28,102 bases of DNA from positions 1 to 28,102 of the forward strand of contig JAAMPI010000689.1 of NCBI GenBank assembly GCA_013054445.1, read 5' to 3'. Of this stretch, positions 11,434 through 23,154 are shown in pieces. The notes below the pieces were generated by a model. That model did no database searches and was not told the origin of the DNA. It saw only the letters and a program-made list of their open reading frames with translations. This DNA is from Cudoniella acicularis (lineage: Eukaryota > Ascomycota > Leotiomycetes > Helotiales > Helotiaceae). Made by a program: the position numbers and the translations under genes. Position 1 is the first letter of the stretch; each line of letters opens with the position of its first letter.

Positions 11434-12317
11434 ATGTTTGCCTTACAATACACTTTCTCTTGCCGGTATATGCTTAGTGCCCTTTCTCAACAAGTGTATC
11501 CTTTGAAGAAACCGCGAGTCCCATCTCAATCAGTAGATGTCAGTAACCACTTCACGGTCAGTCTATGGAGTATAACTAAACTTCAACAGGGACGCTCAGT
11601 CATATGAAAACAAAACAGCTGAACAATCCATTGACGACCAACAAACTCGAGATATTCCCCGCATTACAATTGACGATCCTAATCAGAACCCAATCGTTGA
11701 AGACGAGTCATCTGAAACCGAAACTGAAATGTCTACTTCCCACCGCTCTTCACACCATACCAGTTCGTCATCAAAAGGCAAACACTCTTCGTCCTCATCT
11801 TCCTCCAGGTCGAAGTCATCCAAGAAGGACGACTGGTCCGAGATCACAGATCCTGAAGAGAGAAGACGCGTTCAGAATCGAATCGCACAGAGAAAATTCC
11901 GTAAGTGCAGTACCTCGTGATTAAAATTTCAGAAAAAATGCTAATCAGCCTTTTAACACAGGAGACAAAGCTAAAGAAGCTAAGGAGCGTCAAGAGAGAG
12001 ATGCCGAAAACCGAGCCCACGCTGGGCATTCTTACCACACACCCGATCCGGACGAAATGGGCGCAGACGAAGAGCTCTCTGGTCTCCCATGGGGCTCACT
12101 GTCACTGAAGCATGTGGTGTCAAAGGGCAAGGCTAAAGAAACCGGGTCAGGGAGAGGGGAATCCAGGCGCGACGAGGACAGGAGCCATTACGAATCTCGA
12201 GAACCGGCGTACAGAGATAGAGATGCATATTATGAGGGCGACTCCACATATTACGACGAAGGAGATAGAACCTATTATGATTACGCCAGTGGCAGTGGAA
12301 GCGGCCATTCACGCTAG
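11434..12317 (+). CDS. bZIP-type basic-region protein lacking a leucine zipper; first exon uncertain
   Basis: The solid part is 11590-11900 joined to 11962-12317 by a 61-nt intron (donor GTAAGT, acceptor ACACAG). It encodes an acidic segment, a Ser-rich stretch (SSSSSSSRSKSSKKDDW), then the basic region DPEERRRVQNRIAQRKFR continuing into DKAKEAKERQERDAENRAH. Basic regions of this N-R-x-A-Q-R-x-x-R form bind DNA in fungal Yap/AP-1-like regulators. The positions where zipper leucines should fall hold Gln and Arg, so dimerisation by a classical zipper is not evident. After SGLPWGSLSLKHVV comes a Tyr/Asp/Gly-rich tail. The frame is open back to an acceptor at 11589, so the ATG lies upstream. The ATG at 11434 with a 124-nt intron (donor GTATAT at 11466) keeps frame and gives 232 residues. 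The ATG at 11537 would need a 33-nt intron. The ATG at 11729 is the conservative internal start. Confidence 0.72.
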
Positions 12318-13685
12318 CGCTTGTGGAATTCGATATCTAACGGCGTTTCGAGGAGAAGCATGGAATTTCTCTTCCGGATAATATATGTATGGTTTTAACG
12401 AATTGGCGATCGCTGGGACTTAATGGGCGCAATTTTGGGACGGGAATTTAGATCTAATTAGTTTCTTTTCGGGGCTGGGCTGGTTGAGGCTTTGTTTTTT
12501 CTACGTCAATTTGGGCTTCATTTTGGGCTTCGAAGAAGCTGGCATTCGGACGGCGTTTCATGTTGCCTTTCCTTTCTTGGGTCGACATTACTGGCGGATA
12601 GATCTCCAGCGACTCATGTGTAACTCTTACTCTCCTCAGCTTGCTTATTTTCCTCGCTCGTATTTCGGAGCTCGGCTCTGTATGTATTTTAGAAATTCTT
12701 CATTCTTCACACGAAATAGAGAGACGTTAATGTGGTGGAACGTTCTGACTCTTCCATCTCCTTGTCGCAGTGTCACAAAAGCAAAATAAAAATCTTCCAC
12801 AGGACCACAAGGTCTCGGAGAGGATGCCCGGAAATAGTCAAGACTCTGCCGGCTGCCCTACATTGTCACAAAACGTGAACAGCAAGGATTGTTCTCCGTG
12901 GTCTGATAGTGGTTGTCAGACTTTATCTCTCAACGCTGTTGCAGTGATACCTCGGCCAGAGGCTGAAGGATTCAGGATCTTCGTCAGAGAAACAATACAG
13001 TGGCTGAAATAGGGCTGAATTTTTCCAAGAAGAGCCTCCTATCAACGTGCAGCATCTGTAGAGATAGACTGATGCGGATCAAAATAGGCCCAAAAGGTGC
13101 TAAACCTGTACATTTCTACTCGAGTAAACTTTCCCAGATGTTTTGGGGATAACGGAAAGGATCTAAACCCTGGTTATGACAAGCAGCTCTCATCAAAAAA
13201 CACAATGCAGTTGGTTAGAAACACAATAATCAAGACAAACAAAATTTCGTGGCGCAGAGCTGGAGAAAGCCCTACGGGGGCCAAAGGGGCGATTGGGTAA
13301 AATTCATGAAGGTGGTGTTACGATGCAGTGATATGGCATCGTGATTCGAAGGTTCAGGGGCTCAGGTGGCATTTGGCGAGGCCTTAGGGAGGTGGCAGGG
13401 GTGTTAGGGGGGAAGGTCCGCTAAAGGACAGCCTGAAATAGTGCAATTAAGCTTTTTGTGGGGTGCCACGCTACGGTACCTGCCAAATCCTGATCGGGTC
13501 GCGACAACCTCACAACCTCAGGAAGACTGCTTGAACCCCAAAGCCCGAAAGGTAAATCCAACAACAGCCCGTCCGACACCAACACCATCACACAGTCCAA
13601 CCGGAATTTGCCGCACCAGTCCAATCGCACCGAATCGGAAAGGGGAAAGCGCAAGACACCACGAGTCTTAGTTGATGAAGCAACG
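12318..13685. other. intergenic, 3' end of the bZIP-like gene and promoter of IES1
   Basis: I see no convincing gene in these 1.37 kb. There is a 7-bp inverted repeat (ACGATGC ... GCATCGT) at 13320-13342 and a G-rich patch at 13360-13425, both within 370 bp of the IES1 start. A frame open on the plus strand just upstream of 13686 has no ATG. Confidence 0.5.
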
Positions 13686-15932
13686 ATGAGTTTGCGGTCG
13701 CGTTCACCGGGCTCGACGATTGACGACGGAAGGGCTTCAGAGATCGATGACCATAACACGACGCACCCCTCATCGCCCTCTCGCCCAGATCCTCGAACCT
13801 CGCTACAGCACGTTCTTGGGCGCATCGACTCGCAACGAAATACTCCTTCAGCATCCAACAGACACACCGACATGATGGAGGACGACGAGGTCAGAATTCC
13901 GGGTGATGCAATTCTAGAAGCTACACCCACGACTGCAGCCAGCGGCCCCAGGAAGCGCAAGGAGGCCGCCGCAGGCAATACGCGGGAGAACACATCCATC
14001 TATAGCGGCAACAAGGTACGGCATCTCAAGAAGGATGATGGAGAGCCGCTGTGGAGGAAGGACATCCAGTACGACTTTCTGAAGATTATATTCGAGGACG
14101 ACACGGCATGTTTTACCAACAGCTACGAACCCGACAATATTGGCAAGCAGACATTCGCAAATCTTTACATCGATGCTATGGCTAGGAGTAGTAAGACGAG
14201 CAAGATATTGCGGGATAAGCTCTTGACAGAGCATGAGCCTGCCAAGAACATGGCGATGGTCTGCCTTTTGGTTAATCTGGGCCGCATGAATACAACTCTA
14301 AATTGTGGGTAGTATTATACGATACGCTACGCTACATATGCTAATTCGTTTGCAGTCTTCCCAGAAATGCGAGCCCAGTTACGAACATACCATGCCATTC
14401 CCTCCCTACAAGCACACCAAGATCCCAATTCATACAAGCAACTTCAAGATGCGCCTCGACTGAAATCAATTCTCAAGGGAGCATCTGAAGATCGGCCAGA
14501 ACCGAATTCTCTAGAGAAGATTAAGGTCAGAGATGTTCCGCGGACGAATCCTGTCAACCTGATATTTGTATTGGCACAATTCGCCCCAAAAGTCACCGAA
14601 TTACATTTTCCGCCACCCCGCGATTTCTACGACTTACTTATGCGAACAAGCATTTCAAGTGCGTCGAGAGCACGGGCGTTTCTGTGGTTGATGTGGTTTT
14701 ATTTGGAATCTGATTTTACTGAAGAGGGTGCCGAGGAGAATCCGTTCGGAGCCGGAGTCGATTATGGTGTTGATGTTCGCAATCAAGGCGTACCAAGATT
14801 TGACTATTTATCAGAAGAACAACAGGAGCAGGAAAATGTCGATACGCAAGAGGAAATCGACTATGGACATGCAAAGATGCGGGAGAGAAAGCGCATTATT
14901 GAGGCCGATCAAGCTGCCTTTCAGGCTGAGCAAGGTCCACCAAAAAGAGGACCAAAACCGAAACTACACTTACCACCTGATGATGGTACTCCAGGTGCAT
15001 ATCTTGGCCTTGGTCGAATACGGCCAAAGTATGAAGACATTGTTGGCACTCCCGCATCGATGATGGGCCGGATTCGCCCTAAATATGAATCTGATCTTGA
15101 CAGTACCCGCTCCACTCCGCCACCTCGGGCTCTTGCCGGTGGCATTCGAATTCCGGGCGTTATGAGCCTGGGAAGAGGCAGAGGCTCTCTTAAGCATCAA
15201 ATCATTGAAGGATCATCACCAGTAGCTCAACCAGAAGGTCTGATTTCAATGAGGCGCTCGCGGCCTCTCACAGCTCATCAAATCGCTGTGGAGAGAAATC
15301 GCAACCAACGAGTTGATTACATCCTAAGCCGTGGCCTAAGAAAGAAGCATCACCAGGCAAGAAAGGTTCGCAAGCAAGAAGGCGCATTTATGAGGGCTTT
15401 CAAGAGAACGCAGCACATGCCAGATCCACTTGACGACAGCGAATGTGAAGAAAGTACCAATAGACTAGACTCCTTCCCGTTCAGGGAAAGGGGCTTTGGA
15501 GGTCTAGTCCAGCTCGAAGATGAAGAAGATGATTTCGGCGAGGAGATGTCTGCTTACGCTGCGGCCTTCAGGAGAATGGGTCGAAGACTTGAGCGCTGGG
15601 ATGGCCAGAAAGACTTGAATCTTGGAGTTATGGGCACGAATCGTGTACCCCAAAACAAGACTGCTAGTGTCAATGGCCATGCCGTGAGAGATAACGACGA
15701 GACAGAAGATGAGCAGCCACCCGAGGTTTCATCCATGGAGCGTCGCAACGGTGCTGGGCGGGGAAGGAACGGGGATAATCTCGATGACATGGATAAGGAG
15801 ATTCTTGGCCTTGGAAGCGAAGCAGACGATGATGGGGACGAGGATCTCGATGATGTTGATAAAGCCTTATTGGGGTTGGGAGGGGACGAGACCGAGGAGG
15901 AGGTGAGTGATGGCGGCATGGAGGTTGACTAA
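13686..15932 (+). CDS. IES1: INO80 chromatin-remodelling complex subunit 1 (Ies1)
   Basis: Ies1 is a fungal-specific subunit of the nuclear INO80 complex, which slides and edits nucleosomes at promoters and breaks. Two exons (13686-14304, 14356-15932) flank a 51-nt intron (donor GTGGGT, branch GCTAAT, acceptor GCAG) and give 731 residues. The conserved core spans the intron: EPLWRKDIQYDFLKIIF, FANLYIDAMARSSKTSKIL, MVCLLVNLGRMNTTLN and FFPEMRAQLRTYHAIPSLQ, then NPVNLIFVLAQFAPKV and RARAFLWLMWFYLESDF. The N-terminus is a disordered Ser/Pro/Asp-rich lead. The C-terminal half is charged and disordered, with an AT-hook-like PKRGPKPK near residue 420, two copies of GRIRPKYE, and a very acidic end holding two copies of an LDD(M/V)DK-(E/A)-(I/L)LGLG unit. 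The chosen start is the first ATG in the frame. The identification rests on the core, which is very distinctive. Confidence 0.92.
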
Positions 15933-17779
15933 TATGGTGGTGTCATTTTGACAAGGCTTATAATACTTTGAACGAATTGGAGCAGACTGGAGTTTGGGGG
16001 GATGTGAAGGCAGGCAACTAGGAACCATGATGGGGGGAGTAGTGCGCCTGGGCTTGGGCGTACTATATGTACAACATTGCTAGACACATCTAGATTTATG
16101 GACATGGAGTGTGAGCTCAAAAAAAATCGATTTTTTAATCATTTTGAACAAGTCTTCTTCTTTTCTTAATCAGAACTGTGTATCTGCCTGTCTTTCCCGG
16201 GAGCTCGATGACACTATACAGTGCCACAAGGCTTTGAAGTTCCGAATCTCCAATAGGCAGCGAAATATCGCCGCCGTGGCTTGCAGGTACTGTATGTTTC
16301 CTGGACTTGACGTTAAGCATGTTGGTAAATAGTTCTTTCAAGTAGTTCCTTTAAGCGTGATGACTTTTTAAGGCTAAAGAGCATTTGAAGTTCCTTGCAG
16401 TTGATATATCTATTAATTCGCTATTGTCCAACTAGGGAGAGTGACGGATTTCCCTTAGCACAATGTACAGTAGGTCAAGCCTTCGAATTCGGGATAGGGG
16501 GATGAAGACTGGCAAGTTGATAAGTTTTGACTTGGAATAGGGGCTAATGTGATTGCAGACGAAATGTTCTTGGAAAATGGGTTTGTCAAGGTTTTGGATG
16601 TGCTACTGAACAAAAGTATGGGGTAAAAGCCGAGATACTCTTCCTGAAGTTTGATCATAGACAAGATTCAGGGGGCGATGAGTGCAGCCTGGCTGCGGAT
16701 AGGAAGAAGCTAGGTAGCATTAGTCATGGATTGGAGCTTCAACTTTGAAATCGATTTTCCTGTCTTTTCTGCCTGTGAAAATGAAAGCAAAAAATGAAAG
16801 GGGAAGGTAGCCTTGCCAGGGGTTTTGGGGGAGCACTTGATTCAAACAGCGGTCTCGAGACAAGTCATAGCCAAATCCGACTGTCACCTTTAACCTAACC
16901 TTGCTACAAGCATTCACTTCAAAAGCACTTCCGCACTTACAACATGGTCTCTCAAAGGGTGAGAGATATTCAAAACACGATACCTTCCTCCGAGGCTTCT
17001 CCAACTTCTTGAGCTCCCGACTTCGTGAAGCTAAACAGGACTAGAAAATTAGAAACTGTCTCTCAAAATTTACACTTTACACTTTAGAACCCCCCACCCA
17101 TGTATCTCAGATTCGTGCTTATTTACAACTTACAAGGCTCTTTTAAAAGTGAGATAAGTAGATAGCATGCTCCTTTTCGCCTTTGCTAGATCGGGAGAAG
17201 GATTGGGGGGTTGCGAATTCACTTCACGATCCCACAATTCAAATTGCCCACTAACTTGAATCTACCTGTCTGATCCTGAATTTATTTCTATTTGAGTATT
17301 CGACTTCTCTTCGGCCTCTTTTTCCCTCCCCACTCGATTTGATCTGACCGGGGTGTTGAGCAATCAATTTCTTGGCTTTGCGAGTTGGCAGCTGCTCTAT
17401 CAAGAAAACCACTTCCGGCAGCCATCTGAGAAGTGCAGAAGTACGGGTTTTCGAACTCTAAAGCCCTCTCTGTCCGTATAACACCTTCAATAACCCCTTT
17501 CTCAGGAGCATTTGACTTGGAGATCTCTTCGAGCTTTGCAATAACAATAACACTCTCACATCGATCCATTGGCAGCGGTATTATCATCACTTAACAAAAT
17601 TTCGGCATTAGCTCCATATTCAATTTTCCCAGATCGAGACTTCGTCTCACCTTTATCAACATCTCCCTCCCTTCTTACCAACAACACATCTCCGAATTCA
17701 ACTCAATGCCAGCTTTTTCTACTTCAGCCAACAATTAAGTCAACCAAAATTTTCACCCTAGCTACGGGATACTCACACC
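15933..17779. other. intergenic, 1.85 kb between IES1 and the unknown gene
   Basis: No coding frame is convincing. A 16-bp perfect palindrome (AAAAAATCGATTTTTT) lies at 16121-16136, about 190 bp past the IES1 stop. The last 450 bp before 17780 are rich in CT and CA tracts, as expected for a fungal core promoter and leader. Confidence 0.5.
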
Positions 17780-20221
17780 ATGGATTGCCATAGTTTGGGA
17801 ATTTACTTCCACGGCGAGGTCGTTGTAAGTCCAATCTTCCTTTTCAATTTCTTTGACATCTGCTAAGAATCTAGCCCTCCCCGAGACCAACCGCAAATAT
17901 GCCCGGTACGCTCAGAAACGAGGCTATTCTAGCACTTCCGTTCATCAGCAGCCTGGTCGGCGTCGACGAATTATGTCCCACCAAAGCCGTGTACGCCCTA
18001 TACGACTCCTCTGCCGCTAGTTTACGCTTCGTCCACGGCAATGGCACCTTCGTCACGCCCGAGCAAATCTGCTTCCTCAAACTCTTCCAAGGCGACCCCT
18101 TGAATCGAGCTCAACGAGACTACTATCTAGAGCTAAGAGATCGATCTATCATGCACAACACACGTCTTTACAGTCTGGACATGAACTACATCAGCCAACT
18201 GGAGAATTTGTTCCCTACACTAGCTTCAGTGACAGGAACTTTGTTATTCATGTCTGATGTCAAGGCGAGCCGGGGCCGTTGTCCTGCCCTGATGGCCGTT
18301 GCTCCTAAGCCTGGATCTCTCGATCACGCTTCTTCGCCGCCAGTCCATATCAATGTTGATTCGAAGTGGAACTTCGATACCAGGGGGTTCAGGGCCCAAA
18401 TCTCTCAAGAACATGCAAGATTCTTGGATGACAAGGCCGCTGAATTCAGGAGGAAATATAACTCGAGGATTGACGATATGACTTTCCGACATGCGGCTTT
18501 CTGTCTTGTGGGATTGAAGCGGGCTGATCTAATCAACTTTGTCTATGTTGGAGACAACGATAAGAAATATTTTGTGCCAAATATTACGCCGCCTCGGACT
18601 CCGAAGCTTAAGGTTCCGTTGGAGACGGCACTTGGTTGGACGGTTGATTGTTTCATCGCGCGCTTTTGGAAGTTTGAGAAGGAGTTCGTGGATAATGATG
18701 ATTATGTGCGAGTGCCTAATCCGATCTTGTGGTTGGAGGCACAGCTTCAGGATGAGGCCTACAGGCATGAAATGAATACCGGTTTCGTGGTGACTAAGCC
18801 TTGGAGGGGAAAGGTTTCTATTGAGAAGGAGGCTGAGAGTATTCCGGCTGTTCTGGATTGGAACACGCTGATGAATCTCGAGTGGGTTCGGAATGATGCC
18901 GCTAGATACCCGAGGCTCTTTGTTTTCTCCAAGGTACGAAGCTTCTTGACTCAAGTAGACCAAAAAAACTAACTCAACCCTATAGCCTGCACAGCAACTT
19001 CAACTTAGCGATATAATCAATCCTAAAACCAACAGATTTAAGGAATCGAAGAAGGCTAAGCGTGATCGAAAGGAGAAGGAAAAGGCGGCAAAGAAGGCAC
19101 GAACCACAGCCGTTGATTTGACTAATGATTCTGATGATGATGTTCCCCGAGGACATATGAATCGGCGATGGGACTTGTGAGTATTTTATTTCTTTTTTCC
19201 CTTTACTCTCAGTTGCCTATAGGAAGGATGCCTCATCCTCCCGGCTCTTCCCGGCTCCCCGCTCCTAGAAAAAAAAAACAGAATGCTAATTTGTTAAAGA
19301 AACCTGTCAGACGATTTTGCCAGCGGCTACGCAGGCGACGAGTCCGAAGCCGGAACGACAAAATCCCGAAAGAGAAATCACAGCCCAGATGAGGATTCGC
19401 CACAGCAGCTTCGACAATCTCCCAAGACCCGTTCGCCAGTAGATCCAGAATCGAACGGTGGTAGTCTAAACTACCAAACGTTCATCAAGCAACACAAAGC
19501 CAAAATCCGGCTCCAAGAGAAAGAAGCGAATAAGCAGAAAACCGCATATGAACCCGCTCTGCTTTTCGTCAAAGAGGAGAAGGAAGATGAGGATATTTAT
19601 GATGACTCTGATAGAGAAATTACGAGGCAGAGAAGAAAATGCCAACGCTCTCCATCTCTACCAATGGCAGAATTTAAGACCTATCCCGATCTCGAGGAAT
19701 TTACTGGATTGACTCGCACCTCGTCAAACTCAAGTCAAGCACACTTGTACTCGAAATCGCCGTCATCATCCAAGTTCCCAGCCTTTGACAAATTCGACAG
19801 AGCACTCCAGCTTGAGGGAAAGCAAGACAGCGCCCCATCAACTCCAAAGAAGGCAGTCCACCCAGGCTCTTCGCTAATCTCACCACCACCAACTAGCAAG
19901 ATCAACTCATACAAGTGGGACGAGACACTTACAAAACCCGATTTATCCTCCGAAGACAAAATTGAACTCATCTCCAACCCAGCCCTGACACCGCCACCTC
20001 ATCTACGCAAGAAAGAAATCACGCCCGTGGTCCCAATCCCCAAAACACCCACAAGAACTTCCTCTTCCTCATTCCGAAACAACCGCTCCCTATTCCAACG
20101 CGCCTGCTCCACCTTGGAATCCCAGCACCATCTCCATCCCAGCCGATCCCCGTCTCCTCGCACGCCCTTAGATCGCCTTCTCCTCTCCCTAACGAAGAAG
20201 AAGAAAAGCCCCCTTCGATGA
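17780..20221 (+). CDS. unrecognised fungal protein, four exons, likely nuclear; C-terminal frame uncertain
   Basis: I do not recognise this family. Exons 17780-17824, 17875-18933, 18986-19176 and 19300-20221 join in frame to 738 residues; the introns are 50, 52 and 123 nt with donors GTAAGT, GTACGA and GTGAGT and branch-like CTAAG, CTAAC and CTAAT. The acceptor at 19299 (TTAAAG) was chosen because it alone keeps frame, giving WDLNLSDDFASG. Residues 1-370 look globular, with conserved-looking stretches such as PTKAVYALYDSS, FLKLFQGDPL and LNWTVDCF-like aromatic patches. Residues 371 onward are charged and disordered: a bipartite basic run (KKAKRDRKEKEKAAKKAR) suggests nuclear import and is followed by acidic DSDDD. 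The end as read (KKKKSPLR, stop at 20221) is doubtful: a different frame stays open to about 20338 and looks more protein-like. Confidence 0.7.
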
Positions 20222-20392
20222 AGATCCAGCCGCCGCCTTTTGGAGCCGAGGATAGGACCGTTGAGGGGGATGTCGATGAGATTGAGTATAGTCCGATTGT
20301 GGAGGCTGGGGCGAGGATTCGGAGGGATAGTTTGGTTGTTAAGGGGGGGTGGTGTTGAGTTTGATGAAGAGGTTTTGAAGAGGATGATTTAA
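20104..20392 (+). other. probable true C-terminus of the preceding gene in a shifted frame
   Basis: From 20104 the frame two bases ahead of the preceding one reads PAPSPSQPIPVSS, then NEEEEKPP, then DEIEYSPIVEAGARIRRDSL, with no stop until 20358. At the G7 run at 20343-20349 the frame changes again: reading six G residues gives VEFDEEVLKRMI and a stop at 20390-20392. This would be explained by one missing base near 20110-20118 and one extra G. A short intron was sought and not found. Confidence 0.5.
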
Positions 20393-22052
20393 GGTTGTGG
20401 GGGTGCGGGGATGTGTCTCACTTCGCTTGGTGGCTGGCGGGAAGGGAAGGGAAGAGAAATGCGGGGTAGCACGTGCCTGCCCTCCTCTTTTTCCTTTTGA
20501 TGACACTTGAGAGATCCTCATTTGGAAAACGAACTAGTGGTGGAAATGGTTAGGCGATTACTCTGGCCCTACCGATGTGGAGGAAATCAGGTTAGCTTTG
20601 CCCCGTGAGAAAAGTCTCGCATTCGGTACATTTTAGGCGACGATGGGTTATTGGTTAGATCTGTCCCGTGGACAGACTAGCTTTCAATCCGTCGAAGCCT
20701 TCATTAATGAATTTCTTTGGTCAGCGAAAGCATGGTAGTATTGATAGGAGGAAAAGCCAAAGCTGCATTTAATATTGATACGTGAGGAGGGATTACCATA
20801 GTAGACAACAGGCGGAGGAATGGCTAGTTCGCAGCAGAGGGTGATACTTACTTGGTATGTATCTACTTGATACTTAGCTTAGAAAGAAGACTCCAATACA
20901 TGAGATTTACTTGACACTAGATCTATCGTAAAATTTTCTTCTCGTTTTAAAATAAGCGATTTTCCGAGACTTGATAGTCTCATAACTTTCAAGTGTTTCG
21001 CAGGGTCTGGGTTTGGAAATCCAGAAGAAAGAGATCAAGATAAGCTGAAAACAAGCCGTAGTCTTAAAACCATTTAAGTTCGAACCAAAAATAGAAATCC
21101 AAACAGTTTCTCTAACTACTTTAAAGAACCCCACTCTCCAGAACGCAACCAAAACCCGTCTCAGCGGACGAACATGTCGCACCCGCTTATACAGTATAGA
21201 GATCCCCGCCCCAGCCGCCAACGTTCATCGCATTTTCATTGTCTCTCTTCTTAATCGCAGCGGACTCAGCGGAGGGTCTGGCATTAAAACCCGCGATAGC
21301 TGAAAAATAAAGCGTAATCTGTGATGAACGGCGAGATAAGATGCATGCCGTGGTTTAGGAAGATCCCTTTCATTGATTCCTCGGGGTTTGAATTTAATTT
21401 GAGTAAGGCTGGTGGTGCCAACTACAGTATTGAAGAGACGAGAGGCATAATAACGTATCGAAGGAAAGAAAGAAATAAAATGTAATGGAAAGGAAAATAA
21501 ATATATTATCAGCAAGCAACAAGCAGTAGCGTTACACAGCCACTATTTTCAACAGCTCTATAATTAACTCCCCTCGACTCACTTGAACCCCGAGATTCTA
21601 AGACAGCTAGTTAACTACTTCCCATTGATGAGGCACTAAAAGCTTTCGAGGCAGTAGAGAAGCCTAAGTGGTGATATGCACTGTAGTGCTAAAGCTAGCG
21701 AAAACATGAGCATGAGAAAGGAAGTTATTAAACAAGTGGTTGGTTGTAGTGGACGATCAGACGTAACGCCTGGGATCCGAGATCCGTGCCGGGAAACGGA
21801 ATACCTAGAAACCCGAATCCTGCACACGAAATGCATCACCTACTGCTTTTAAAGAAAAAGCTTTTCATATGTAATAATAGCTTCAGAGACTCAAAAAAAT
21901 GTTGTCAAACAAGTATGGAGAACTACTCACTCACTTCTTTACTCGCGGAGGAAAACATATTAAACAAAGTACGTTGCAGCACGAAAACAAAAGAAAACAA
22001 ATCAAACATAAATTCATTTCTCCTGCTCAAGTAGCCTCACGTCATATGGTAT
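20393..22052. other. intergenic between two convergent genes
   Basis: The unknown plus-strand gene and minus-strand RAM2 converge on these 1.66 kb, so only 3' untranslated ends are expected. The sequence is AT-rich, with no open frame of coding character and no RNA gene that I can recognise. The inverted repeat GTATC-N5-GATAC sits near 20857-20871. Confidence 0.5.
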
Positions 22053-23154
22053 CTACTTCTCCACGCTCATTTCCTTCATCTTCCCCGCCAACCCTTCAAC
22101 ACCACCACCAGTATCACCACCTTTCAGCAACCTACTCCTCCAATCCCAATAATTCTTCCTAATCCGATCATACTTATCCCCGAGCAATCTCAACGCTGTA
22201 TCCGCCTTATCAACCTCCCCCTTCTCAGCCCAAGCATCAGCTAAGAAATCCAATGCATGACTACTCCTCACATCCTCCTTCCCTTCCTTTGGAATCTTAA
22301 CAAACTCAGACGCAAAGAATTCTAACGTTTGTAGTTTTCTCCCCCCCTTCCTCAAAACGCCCCTCAAATAATTCCACGGACTCTGATTCTGCGGCGCCTC
22401 AAACGTAGCCGCCTTGCAAAACTCAATCTCGCGATCTAAGATCTCATCCGAGATCTTCGCATCATATTCCGTCGCTTTGCTACCTTCCGTACAGTAAGCT
22501 GGGTTTGAGAAAACGAGAAAGAAGCGGTGAGACCAGGCGCTGTTATTTCTGACGTCTTTCCTGAGGAGAAGTTCAACAGATTTGAGTTCCTCTGAGGAGC
22601 TGAAGAGGTTAAATTTTTTGACTAGGTATTGGCGGTAGCACCACACGTGGTAGTTTTTGGAGTCTTGGTCGAACATTTGGGTCATGAATGTGCGCTCGGA
22701 ATCTTCCAAGGCTTTTAGTTCTTCTGGAGAGGAGATAGAGGGGTATAAGGCGTCGATTAGCAGTTGGCGGTGGTGCCATATTTGGTAGTTTTTCTGGTTT
22801 TCGAGTGCGACGTCGTTTACCCAGGTTAGTTCTTCTTCGATTGGAGAGGAGATGGCGAAGAGTGTGGAGGCGCGGTAGAGCCACACAGTGTAGTGGGCGG
22901 GGTTGAGGGAGATGATGTGTTCTGTGAGTTCGAGGACGCGCGGGGAGTGCTCTTTTGAGGCCATTACGGCGCGCAGGTAGCCCATTGCTACCAAACAGGT
23001 CAATATAAAATTTGCAAGAATGAATAGAGGATTGAAAAGGCTTACCTTCGGCATATTCATCTGTATACGCAATCTGAGCCAACGCTCCTTCCCCATCATC
23101 CTGCGGTATAGGGACCACATCATCCCACTCCGGATCACCCTCATAAATCCCCAT
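22053..23154 (-). CDS. RAM2: protein farnesyltransferase / geranylgeranyltransferase type I alpha subunit (Ram2)
   Basis: Ram2 is the shared alpha subunit that pairs with beta subunits to transfer farnesyl or geranylgeranyl groups to CAAX-box proteins in the cytosol. Exons 23154-23046 and 22987-22053 flank a 58-nt intron (donor GTAAG, acceptor GGTAG) and give 347 residues, the usual length. The N-terminus GIYEGDPEWDDVVPIPQDDG is typical of the fungal family starting at this Met. Five prenyltransferase-alpha (PPTA) repeats follow: NPAHYTVWLYRAS, QKNYQIWHHRQLL, SKNYHVWCYRQYL, RNNSAWSHRFFL and NQSPWNYLRG. The same frame is open upstream of this Met for about 150 codons without a stop (separate entry), so the protein may be longer. 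It lies downstream of ERG12 in the same orientation. Confidence 0.92.

Noticed and set aside
11557..11589. A 33-nt first intron in the bZIP-like gene
   Set aside because: It keeps frame and has a good branch site, but the length is below the usual minimum, so it is only an alternative.
13421..13999. Minus-strand open frame of 192 codons over the IES1 N-terminus
   Set aside because: It is a shadow of the Ser/Pro/Asp-rich IES1 lead, with no domain and no independent signals.
15554..15919. Ser/Pro-rich minus-strand open frame opposite the IES1 tail
   Set aside because: It is the antisense of the acidic IES1 tail; Asp/Glu codons read backwards give Ser/Leu/Pro runs.
16121..16136. 16-bp palindrome AAAAAATCGATTTTTT as a terminator or binding site
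   Set aside because: Eukaryotic genes do not use such terminators and A/T palindromes of this size occur by chance in AT-rich spacers.
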